DNA from: Eubacteriales Family XIII. Incertae Sedis bacterium
GTDB lineage: Bacteria; Bacillota; Clostridia; Peptostreptococcales; Anaerovoracaceae
Assembly (NCBI GenBank): GCA_031278255.1
Contig: JAITKU010000166.1
Location: 1 to 5,007, forward strand
DNA length: 5,007 nt
Reading direction: 5' to 3'
Shown here: in pieces, positions 1 to 5,007 of the stretch
Numbering within the stretch: position 1 is the stretch's first letter
Layout of the letters: every line of letters starts with the position of its first letter
The notes under the pieces: generated by a model
Told to the model about the DNA's origin: nothing
Database searches by the model: none
What the model saw: only the letters and a program-made list of their open reading frames with translations
Translations under genes and position numbers: made by a program

Positions 1-30
1 AGGGCTTTGCCCGCCGCCCCTCAAAACATA

Positions 31-111
31 GGCGTCAGTGGGGGATTGCACCCGCCACCGGCAGCTTGGAAAGTTGAAACCCGCCGCCTGTAGAGGCGGG
101 GGACTGACGCC
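31..111. repeat. 81-bp imperfect inverted repeat with inner GC-rich hairpin
   Basis: GGCGTCAGT (31-39) and ACTGACGCC (103-111) are perfect 9-bp inverted arms. Inside, CCCGCC occurs at 51-56 and again at 80-85, and either copy can pair with GGCGGG at 95-100. A tighter hairpin is CCGCCT (84-89), loop GTAG, AGGCGG (94-99). On the minus strand the left arm is followed by TATGTTTT, so the structure could end transcription of the envelope module about 80 nt after its last stop codon. It could equally be a folded end of a small transposon. The structure is directly visible; its role is inferred. Confidence 0.6.
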
Positions 112-191
112 GTCGTTCAAATACACCGGTCAAAAAATCAGGACGCGCTTGCAAAGATCAAATGCCATGCAAACAGGATCCGCTCAAAGCC
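112..191. other. Non-coding 3' flank of the secreted-protein gene
   Basis: Between the secreted-protein stop and the inverted repeat I see no credible gene, no hairpin with a T-run and no repeat. Bases 1-30 to the left of the repeat hold only a tiny GGGC-TTT-GCCC fold (2-12) at the window edge. Confidence 0.4.
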
Positions 192-1391
192 TTATCCCGT
201 AATCGTGACGGTTTCCACGGACAAATTGCCCGATCCATCTGTAAACTGCACATCCACCGTAACGTCGGTTCCGGCTTTTAACAATGCGAAGAAATCCGGA
301 TTGAGTGTCAATTTACGCGCAGAGTTATCGTACTCAAAGTACTGCGCCATTCCGGAGGCATTAAATGCGAGAGAACGTACACCTGCGTTGTTGGTATAAT
401 TAATCTTTGACGCGGCCAAATCAATGCCCGTAGCGGCACTTGCGCCGATGCCCAAATTGATGGTGACAACCGCCGTGCTCGCGGCGGTCCAGGTGGAAAT
501 GTCAGAACTCACCGACGGCGCGGTGGAAACCGTCGCCCAATCCGTGCTTGCGACAGTCACCGTGGCAAAGATGTTTTCCACCAACTGGGGCGCCGTATAT
601 GTGGTTGACTTCGCTTCGGTTCCGGCCTGCGCGGCATAGTCAAATACGGCGGATACCTTCAGGACATTTGTGGGACTTGCTCCGGTATAGTTCGTCCAAT
701 CCGCCTTGTCGTTGACGAGACCCGCTATCTGCAGACCGCTGCCGTTGCCGACATCCGTTTGGCCAATCGTATATCCCGAGCCCTCGGGCTTGACGGTGTA
801 TTCGGCTTGGTCCAACAGGAATTGAAGCTTATTTGTGTCGGATCCGCCTATTCCGATACTGTCAAAAACGAATGCCGCCGTCGCTGCGTCGATTGAGGCA
901 GGGAGAGCGTTCGTATCGGTTATATCGGTTGCGGCCAATACGGCGTAGAACAGCAGATTGTTGGCTTTTTTGCTGCCTGGGGCGCTATTGGCGTCAACGT
1001 AGGCGGTGTTTGACGGAAATGTCATGGCCTTGTCCGAACCCGTGGCCGATAACGCCGTTCCGGCCACCTTGAGGCTCACGCCCAAAACGACGGGCACGGA
1101 ACTGTTGTTCACGAAGAAGGCCTGCCCTTTGGAAACGATCTTGCCGCCGCCGAGACTGTCGACGGTTGCGCCGTTCGCATCCAAATCGAGTAGACCCTGC
1201 GGATCGACCGTAAAGTCAAGCGTCGCGTCGGTCGGGAGGACGACGGAATAGACAACCGTGTCCACATACACCAAATTGCCGTTGCCGTCAACGGCCGTAC
1301 TACCGGTCGGATCGCCCACGGTCGCGAACGCGACGCTCGACGCAGAGAACATCATTGCGAGAACCAGTGCGACTATCAGAATTCTTTTCAT
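192..1391 (-). CDS. Secreted surface protein with possible C-terminal X2-like domain, function unknown
   Basis: The protein has 399 residues from the chosen start. The N terminus is a textbook signal peptide: K-R, a hydrophobic core (I-L-I-V-A-L-V-L-A-M-M-F) and an A-F-A cleavage site, so it is exported. The mature part is Ala/Thr/Val/Asp-rich, has no cysteine, and looks all-beta. Near its start are V-V-Y-S-V-V-L-P-T-D and F-T-V-D-P-Q-G-L, a pattern seen in Clostridia surface proteins. The last 100 residues or so (V-T-I-N-L to the end, including a K-L-T-L-N-P-D-F-F-A-L-L-K-A-G-T segment) resemble the X2-type Ig-like module found in cellulosomal and surface proteins; this is a tentative resemblance. 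There is no LPXTG motif or C-terminal anchor, so the protein is released or held non-covalently. The ATG at 1391 is chosen because GAGAGG is 9 nt upstream; the ATG at 1397 would be only 3 nt away. It follows the membrane-protein gene closely and is probably its functional partner. Confidence 0.8.
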   Translation of the reverse strand: MKRILIVALVLAMMFSASSVAFATVGDPTGSTAVDGNGNLVYVDTVVYSVVLPTDATLDFTVDPQGLLDLDANGATVDSLGGGKIVSKGQAFFVNNSSVPVVLGVSLKVAGTALSATGSDKAMTFPSNTAYVDANSAPGSKKANNLLFYAVLAATDITDTNALPASIDAATAAFVFDSIGIGGSDTNKLQFLLDQAEYTVKPEGSGYTIGQTDVGNGSGLQIAGLVNDKADWTNYTGASPTNVLKVSAVFDYAAQAGTEAKSTTYTAPQLVENIFATVTVASTDWATVSTAPSVSSDISTWTAASTAVVTINLGIGASAATGIDLAASKINYTNNAGVRSLAFNASGMAQYFEYDNSARKLTLNPDFFALLKAGTDVTVDVQFTDGSGNLSVETVTITG

Positions 1392-1400
1392 TGCCATAAA

Positions 1401-1406
1401 CCTCTC
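1401..1406 (-). promoter_or_regulatory. Ribosome binding site of the secreted-protein gene
   Basis: GAGAGG on the minus strand lies in the 14-nt gap after the membrane-protein stop. It is 9 nt from the ATG at 1391 and 3 nt from the ATG at 1397, which favours the inner start. Confidence 0.55.
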
Positions 1407-1411
1407 TTTTC

Positions 1412-2017
1412 TTACTCCAAAATTTTGATGTTCACGGAAACCGAAACCGTACTGAGCTCCTGATTGTCGTCATCCACAAGGTGATAGGTTACGATGGCCG
1501 CGTGCTCCCCTGCGGGAAGCGTTGTGTCGAGCGCGAAATTTTCAAGCTTCGCGCCGACGGGGATGAAGGGTGATGAATAAATCAATTCGTTTGTGTCCGG
1601 CAGCGTGAGATCGAAGTACACCGTGCGCGTGTTGTTCGGTGAATTCTCCACATATGCGTTTGTCGACGGGCTTTGTGCCGTGGGAAACACCCAGTCGACG
1701 TTCATGCGCGTTTCGTAGTACCCATCCTGCACCGGTTCGTTCATTTGTTCGCGTATTTCTTCGATATTGCTCGGCGTAACCACCGTTCCGCGCCCACCGA
1801 TGTCAGTCGGCGCGGCGGGCGATTCCGCCGTTTTCCCCGTCGCCAAAACGATTACCGCTACGATAAGCGCGATAATCACCGCGCCGGCCACAGCTCCGAG
1901 GATGATGCCGGTCTTACGTGTTTTTTCTTCTTTTGTGTCTAATTTAAATCCCCCTTTCATAATCGCATTCATACTGTTCATCACCGCTTCGATATTGTGA
2001 TTTTCATGGGAGCTCAC
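1412..2017 (-). CDS. Membrane-anchored protein with extracytoplasmic beta-rich domain, function unknown
   Basis: The longest reading is 201 residues from a GTG. A cytoplasmic N-terminal tail rich in K/R/E (about 21-35) precedes one hydrophobic helix (about 37-60, rich in A, V, I and G), so the N terminus is predicted inside and the rest outside. A flexible linker (about 61-95, with a P/T-rich start) leads to a domain of about 100 residues with alternating beta-type pattern. It contains the segments G-Y-Y-E-T-R-M-N, Y-V-E-N-S-P-N-N, I-Y-S-S-P-F-I-P-V-G and L-P-A-G-E-H-A-A. I recognise this C-terminal pattern from small envelope proteins of Clostridia but know no function for it. The start is uncertain: the GTG has no ribosome binding site, whereas the ATG at 1972 (residue 16) has GGTGAT 7 nt upstream. 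The stop TAA lies 14 nt before the next gene, which points to an operon. It may anchor or present the secreted neighbour. Confidence 0.8.
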   Translation of the reverse strand: MSSHENHNIEAVMNSMNAIMKGGFKLDTKEEKTRKTGIILGAVAGAVIIALIVAVIVLATGKTAESPAAPTDIGGRGTVVTPSNIEEIREQMNEPVQDGYYETRMNVDWVFPTAQSPSTNAYVENSPNNTRTVYFDLTLPDTNELIYSSPFIPVGAKLENFALDTTLPAGEHAAIVTYHLVDDDNQELSTVSVSVNIKILE

Positions 2018-2099
2018 ATGAAAACTACAATCGAATATGCATCCGTATATGGCATCTATTCATAAATAAGCTTCGCTTATCGATTGCATCAAACCGCCC
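2018..2099 (-). other. Intergenic spacer between pathway cluster and envelope module
   Basis: This 82-nt AT-richer spacer separates the dehydrogenase stop from the first possible start of the membrane-protein gene. It holds a perfect short palindrome at 2066-2080. On the minus strand it has a weak promoter-like pair, TTGATG (2092-2087) and TATTTA (2068-2063) with 18 nt between them, overlapping the palindrome. The evidence does not settle whether the two gene groups share one transcript. Confidence 0.35.
2066..2080. repeat. 15-bp palindrome (6-bp arms, 3-nt loop)
   Basis: ATAAGC and GCTTAT flank TTC; on the minus strand the loop is GAA. It lies 20 nt after the dehydrogenase stop. The stem has only two G-C pairs and no real T-run follows, so it would be a weak terminator; an operator half-site pair is equally possible. 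Confidence 0.4.
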
Positions 2100-3137
2100 T
2101 CACCCGCAGATCAACACCTTGCAAAAATACTCCTTGCGCGCGCGCATCCTCTCGGCGGCGCGGGCCAAATCCGCGAGCGGGAAGCGATGGGATATCAGGG
2201 TTTCGGGTCGGAGAGCGCCGCCGTCGAAGGCGGCGAGCGTTTCCGTCCAGTCGTTTTCCGCTTCGCGATTGAAGCGGGAATTCCAAGAGCCGCATACCCT
2301 GAGCTGCTTGCGCAGTATCTTTTGATACGTATCCTTCCCGATCCGCATGTCCGCGCGGGGATTGCCTATGAGCACGACGAGGCCGCCGGGCCGCGCGGCC
2401 CGTATGCAGTCCGACACGGCGCGGGGGTCGCCGGCGGCGTCCGCGCAGAGGTCCGCGCCCGCGCCGCCCGTAAGCGCCCTTATCCGCTCCGCCGCGTCGC
2501 GCTCGTTTATGTCGAGGAAGTCCGAAAATCCGAGAAGGCGGGCCTTTTCCGCCTGTTCGGCGCGCGTTCCGACGAGGAAGACCTTCTTCGCGCCCGAAAT
2601 CCGCGCCCAGCCGGCTGCGAAGAGGCCCACGGGTCCCGCGCCGAATATCGCGACGCTCTCCGCGTTTTCCGCGCCCGCCGCGCGGAGCGCGTGGAGCGCG
2701 ACCGCAGCGGGCTCAAGCAAGGCCGCCGCGTCGAAGGGCATCGTGTCGGGCAGCTCGATCAAATTCCAAGCGGGCACGGCGACGTATTCCGCAAAGGCGC
2801 CGTCCCTGCGCGAGCCGATGTAGTCATAGGTCGAGCAGGTTTCGTACCGCCCGCGCGCGCAGGAGTCGCAGCGCATACAGGGTATCAGGGGGAACACGCC
2901 CACCCGTTTTCCGATCCGGTCGGAGCAAGCGCGGCCCGCGTCCGCCACGACGCCCGCGAACTCGTGGCCCGGGACGACGGGCAGGGTGTGCGCGCCGGTT
3001 TCGAAGATGCGCGGGATGTCCGAGCCGCAGACGCCGGCGGCCTTCACGCGGACGAGCGCCTCAGCGTCCGCGAGCGCGGGCAGGGGCCTTTGTTCGAGGC
3101 GCAGATCGTTTGCGCCATGCAATACCCAAGCCTTCAT
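2100..3137 (-). CDS. Zinc-dependent medium-chain dehydrogenase, GatD/TarJ-like (polyol-phosphate dehydrogenase / ketose-phosphate reductase)
   Basis: This 345-residue protein is a full-length MDR alcohol dehydrogenase. Catalytic zinc residues are C37 (GVCGSD), H58 and E59 (GHEFAG), with E142 in LLEP. The structural zinc lobe has C87, C90, C93 and C101. The Rossmann loop GAGPVG is at 165-170. The N-terminal stretch C-G-S-D-I-P-R-I-F-E-T-G strongly resembles galactitol-1-phosphate 5-dehydrogenase (GatD). In this setting the likely reaction is reduction of a pentulose-5-phosphate to a pentitol phosphate, as TarJ does with ribulose-5-phosphate. The second Rossmann strand ends V-G-T-R (188-191) without the acidic residue usual for NAD enzymes, and R191 is compatible with NADPH. 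The start ATG overlaps the cytidylyltransferase TGA (ATGA) and has a strong AAGGAGG 9 nt upstream. A catabolic hexitol-phosphate dehydrogenase is the main alternative, but no PTS or sugar-catabolic gene is seen nearby. Confidence 0.9.
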   Translation of the reverse strand: MKAWVLHGANDLRLEQRPLPALADAEALVRVKAAGVCGSDIPRIFETGAHTLPVVPGHEFAGVVADAGRACSDRIGKRVGVFPLIPCMRCDSCARGRYETCSTYDYIGSRRDGAFAEYVAVPAWNLIELPDTMPFDAAALLEPAAVALHALRAAGAENAESVAIFGAGPVGLFAAGWARISGAKKVFLVGTRAEQAEKARLLGFSDFLDINERDAAERIRALTGGAGADLCADAAGDPRAVSDCIRAARPGGLVVLIGNPRADMRIGKDTYQKILRKQLRVCGSWNSRFNREAENDWTETLAAFDGGALRPETLISHRFPLADLARAAERMRARKEYFCKVLICG

Positions 3138-3841
3138 TCCGCACCGCCTCCTTCGTGTTCCGCGAAGCGCTCAAAGCGCGCCAGGTCCTCCGCCGTCGTG
3201 ATCTTGACGTTCCGCTCGTCGCCCGGGAAGAGGCCGATGTCCATGCCGAAGCGAAAGGCGAGCTCGCTGCCGCCGCGCGTGCCGGCGAGCTCCGCGCGCG
3301 TCGCGCTCCTGTGCGCGGCCAGATATTTTCCGAAGCGGTAGCCCTCCGGCGTCTGGCCGACATAGAGCCCGTCCCTGCCAAGCAGGGCCGTGATCCCACG
3401 TCCGTCCGCGCTTTCGTAGATCGTTTCGCGCACGGGCAGCGCGGGGGTCGCGCCGTCGCGCCGCAGGGCTTCGCTTATGCAGGCGAGAATGATCGCCTCC
3501 GTGAGCGCGGGCCGTGCCGCGTCGTGCACGAGCACGATATCCTCCGCGTCCGTGAAGGCCTCCATCGCGAGGAGCCCGGAAAAGACGGATTCCTGCCTCG
3601 TTTCGCCGGGGTCCGCAAAGCCGCGAAGCTTCGCGATCCCCTCGCGCGCGGCCAGCTCGCTCACGAACCCCCGCCACGCCTTTTCCGCGACGACGAGGAT
3701 GCACTCAATCGCCGCGCAGTCCCGGAAGCGCCGCAGGCTGTGGGCGATCAGGGGCCGGCCCTTCGCCTCGACGTACTGCTTGGGCGTCGCACCGTGCATC
3801 CGCTCCCCCTTCCCGCCCGCCAGGATCAACGCCGCGTTCAT
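3134..3841 (-). CDS. IspD/TarI-family cytidylyltransferase (sugar-alcohol or methylerythritol phosphate)
   Basis: This 235-residue protein is of the IspD/TarI family, which transfers CMP from CTP to a polyol phosphate, giving a CDP-alcohol and pyrophosphate. The nucleotide-binding signature LILAGGKGERM lies at 5-15 (R14), followed by TPKQY at 19-23 with K21. GETRQESVFSGL is at 79-90, VHDAARP at 105-111 with D107, GRDGLYVGQTPEG at 155-167 with R156 and T164, and RNVKITTAEDL at 210-220 with K213. These align by position with residues known to be catalytic or substrate-binding in E. coli IspD. The region after T188 reads RGGSE where the family usually has an acidic T-D-D/E-A motif. The ATG at 3841 overlaps the epimerase TGA (ATGA), so translation is probably coupled; no clear ribosome binding site is seen. 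Its neighbours (a pentulose-phosphate epimerase and a TarJ/GatD-like dehydrogenase) favour a CDP-pentitol role over isoprenoid synthesis, but IspD itself cannot be excluded. Confidence 0.88.
   Translation of the reverse strand: MNAALILAGGKGERMHGATPKQYVEAKGRPLIAHSLRRFRDCAAIECILVVAEKAWRGFVSELAAREGIAKLRGFADPGETRQESVFSGLLAMEAFTDAEDIVLVHDAARPALTEAIILACISEALRRDGATPALPVRETIYESADGRGITALLGRDGLYVGQTPEGYRFGKYLAAHRSATRAELAGTRGGSELAFRFGMDIGLFPGDERNVKITTAEDLARFERFAEHEGGGAE
3147..3153 (-). promoter_or_regulatory. Strong ribosome binding site of the dehydrogenase gene
   Basis: AAGGAGG on the minus strand lies 9 nt before the ATG at 3137, inside the end of the cytidylyltransferase gene. It confirms the overlapping ATGA start and suggests that the last gene of the cluster can be initiated independently as well as by coupling. 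Confidence 0.75.
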
Positions 3842-4497
3842 CGAGGCGCGCGGGCCCGCAGCTCGGAGAGGATCTCCCCGTAGCCGCGCCCGTGTCCGAA
3901 GAGCGTCGCCGTCCCGAGCACGAAACCGCGCACGCCCATGGGCGCGAAGGTTTTGATCTTGTCCGGCGTGCAGGCGCCGTCCCAGAAGAGCTCTATGCCG
4001 TACTCCGCCTTCATCGCGAGCAGCTTGCTTATCTTTTGCCCCACGTAGGGCAGGTAGATCTGCCCCGCGTGTCCGGGATTCACGCTCATGACGAGCACGC
4101 GCTCGACGATATGCAAAAGCTCCAGCACGCTCTCGACCGAGGTGCCGGGGTTGAGCGCGATGCCCGGCGTGACGCCGGCTTCGATGATCGCCTGCAGGGT
4201 CGTGGAGGGGTGACACTCCGATTCCGGGTGCACGTAGAGCACGTCCACCCCGCAATCGACGAAGATGTTCAGATGCCGCCGAGGCTCCCGCACCATCAGA
4301 TGCGCTTCCACGCTCTTCTTCGTCGCCGTTCTGATGTAGCGCAAATCGTGGAGGCCCATGCCGAAGTTCGGCACGAACATGCCGTCCATGATGTCGATGT
4401 GGAAGGCGTCCACGCCGCCCGCCTCCAGTTCCCGTATCTCCCGCTCCAGATGCGCGTAGTCCGCGCACATCATGGACGCCGAAAACAATGTGTTCAT
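3838..4497 (-). CDS. rpe: Ribulose-phosphate 3-epimerase family protein
   Basis: This 219-residue TIM-barrel protein is the usual length for Rpe, which interconverts D-ribulose-5-phosphate and D-xylulose-5-phosphate in the cytosol. Visible family landmarks are S8 in the N-terminal strand, HIDIMDGMFVPN at 33-44 with metal ligands H33 and D35, H66 in AHLMV, the segment G-I-A-L-N-P-G-T at 112-119, MSVNPGHAGQ at 137-146, and D173 in WDGAC. All four expected metal ligands (H33, D35, H66, D173) are present. The phosphate-binding loops are atypical: DGAC and GTATLFG stand in place of the common DGG and GSA/GNA. The ATG at 4497 is preferred because GGAG lies 6 nt upstream and the protein then begins like other Rpe proteins; an in-frame ATG at 4515 would add six residues. 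The stop overlaps the next start as ATGA. The gene sits in a polysaccharide-type cluster, so it may be a pathway-dedicated paralogue, or an epimerase for a related sugar phosphate such as allulose-6-phosphate. Confidence 0.9.
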   Translation of the reverse strand: MNTLFSASMMCADYAHLEREIRELEAGGVDAFHIDIMDGMFVPNFGMGLHDLRYIRTATKKSVEAHLMVREPRRHLNIFVDCGVDVLYVHPESECHPSTTLQAIIEAGVTPGIALNPGTSVESVLELLHIVERVLVMSVNPGHAGQIYLPYVGQKISKLLAMKAEYGIELFWDGACTPDKIKTFAPMGVRGFVLGTATLFGHGRGYGEILSELRARAPR

Positions 4498-4507
4498 CCT
4501 TCTCTCC
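4498..4507 (-). promoter_or_regulatory. Ribosome binding site of the epimerase gene
   Basis: On the minus strand GGAGAGAAGG runs directly into the ATG at 4497. The GGAG part ends 6 nt before the start, a normal spacing. This decides for the start at 4497, although a weaker GAGG lies 5 nt before the alternative ATG at 4515. Confidence 0.55.
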
Positions 4508-4522
4508 GTTCCCATCCCGGCC

Positions 4523-5007
4523 TCAAACGAATATCCGCTTCTCCGCGTGCGCGATGCGCAGCTCGTCCTCGCGGAGCAGGAAGTAAAGCGTCGTCAGAGC
4601 TTCGGCGACGTATCCGAGCACACGCGGTTCCACGACGGCGGGAAGCCCTCGCCCCCGTTCCTCCGTCGCAAAGAGCACGGGGAAGATCCAAGCGCAGTAG
4701 GCGTCGAACACCTCCGCGCGGGCACAGAGCATGTTGTAGGCGTACAGGTGCGGGCCGCGCAGGATGCGCAGGATCTCCGCGTGCCGCTTCGGGCAAAGCG
4801 CCCCAAGCACATCCTCGACCGCCGCCCATACAGCCTCGGGCAAGGGTCCGACGTGCGCACGCACGCCCTGTGGACACAGGTAGGGCAACGGGAGCACGGC
4901 GTCGATCTCCCCCGCGAGCAGAGCCCTTGCGTCCGCCGGGGACAGGAGCAGCCGGCGCCTGTAGTGGAATATCCCCTTCACGGCCCGGTTCGCGTTCTTC
5001 CAAACCC
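4523..5007 (-). CDS. DUF4422 family protein (glycosyltransferase-like), 5' end outside window
   Basis: This is the C-terminal 160 residues of a protein whose start lies beyond the right edge. The first complete codon is at 5005-5003 and the stop is TGA at 4525-4523. The frame is open to the edge and the edge residues (WKNANRAVKGIFHYRRRL) match the conserved core of the DUF4422 family, where a W-K-N segment precedes an H-Y-R-R motif. The in-frame GTG at 4981 falls inside that motif and is therefore not the real start. Further family features are an L-Y-A-Y-N-M segment followed by F-D-x-Y-C-x-W-I-F, then R-V-L-G-Y-x-A-E near the C terminus. DUF4422 proteins occur in capsule and exopolysaccharide loci, alone or fused to glycosyltransferase domains, and are believed to act in glycan assembly; no reaction is established. 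The gene ends 25 nt before the epimerase start at 4497, which suggests the same operon. The family call is fairly sure; the function is not. Confidence 0.82.
   Translation of the reverse strand, partial: VWKNANRAVKGIFHYRRRLLLSPADARALLAGEIDAVLPLPYLCPQGVRAHVGPLPEAVWAAVEDVLGALCPKRHAEILRILRGPHLYAYNMLCARAEVFDAYCAWIFPVLFATEERGRGLPAVVEPRVLGYVAEALTTLYFLLREDELRIAHAEKRIFV

Noticed and set aside
31..111. CRISPR array or integron attC site
   Set aside because: There is only one copy of the repeat structure, no regular spacers, and no R/Y-type attC core sites (AAC/GTT ends) at the arms.
192..1391. LPXTG-type wall anchor on the secreted protein
   Set aside because: The C terminus ends in a beta-strand-like T-V-T-I-T-G with no LPXTG, hydrophobic helix or basic tail.
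2063..2092. Confident promoter call
   Set aside because: The -35/-10 matches are poor and the spacing is one longer than ideal; it is mentioned only as a possibility.
2187..3341. Long plus-strand reading frame of 384 codons
   Set aside because: It lies antisense to the dehydrogenase, whose zinc and Rossmann motifs are unmistakable. The translation is Arg/Ala/Gly-rich with no recognisable domain, as expected from a GC-rich shadow frame.
3110..3883. Plus-strand frame of 257 codons
   Set aside because: It is antisense to the cytidylyltransferase, low in complexity and rich in Arg, with no motif.
3842..4468. N-terminal extension of the cytidylyltransferase to 444 residues
   Set aside because: The extra 209 residues are an out-of-frame reading of the epimerase gene. 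The family signature begins at the ATG at 3841, which overlaps the epimerase stop.
4494..5003. Alternative minus-strand frame of 169 codons over the DUF4422 gene
   Set aside because: Arg/Pro/Gly-rich with no motif, whereas the other frame carries the DUF4422 signature.

Overview
The window looks like part of a surface-polysaccharide / cell-envelope region from a GC-rich, Gram-positive-type anaerobe, most likely a gut Clostridia member (Bacillota). This placement is inferred from protein style: a GatD-like dehydrogenase, a DUF4422 protein, a monotopic envelope protein, AGGAGG-type ribosome binding sites, and no outer-membrane features. The species cannot be named from the sequence. All six recognised genes lie on the minus strand, so transcription runs from about 5007 down to about 190.

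Region 5007-2100 is GC-rich and compact. It starts with the 3' part of a DUF4422 gene that enters from outside the window. Then come a ribulose-phosphate 3-epimerase-family protein, an IspD/TarI-family cytidylyltransferase and a zinc-dependent sugar/polyol-phosphate dehydrogenase. The last three are joined by two 4-nt ATGA overlaps, so they are almost certainly co-translated. Together they make a plausible short pathway: D-ribulose-5-P is epimerised to D-xylulose-5-P, reduced to a pentitol phosphate, and activated as a CDP-pentitol for transfer onto a surface glycan. The family assignments are firm. The identity of the sugar alcohol (xylitol, arabinitol or ribitol) is inference. No pentitol-phosphate transferase is visible here; it would be expected upstream, beyond 5007.

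Region 2099-2018 is a short AT-richer spacer with a small perfect palindrome and only a weak promoter-like match.

Region 2017-192 holds a two-gene envelope module of lower GC. The first gene encodes a membrane protein with one transmembrane helix and an extracytoplasmic beta-rich domain. After 14 nt comes a secreted protein of about 400 residues with a clear signal peptide and a possible X2-like Ig fold at its C terminus. Neither has a known function.

Region 191-1 has no gene. It contains an 81-bp imperfect inverted repeat with a strong inner hairpin, which could be a terminator or a remnant of a small mobile element.
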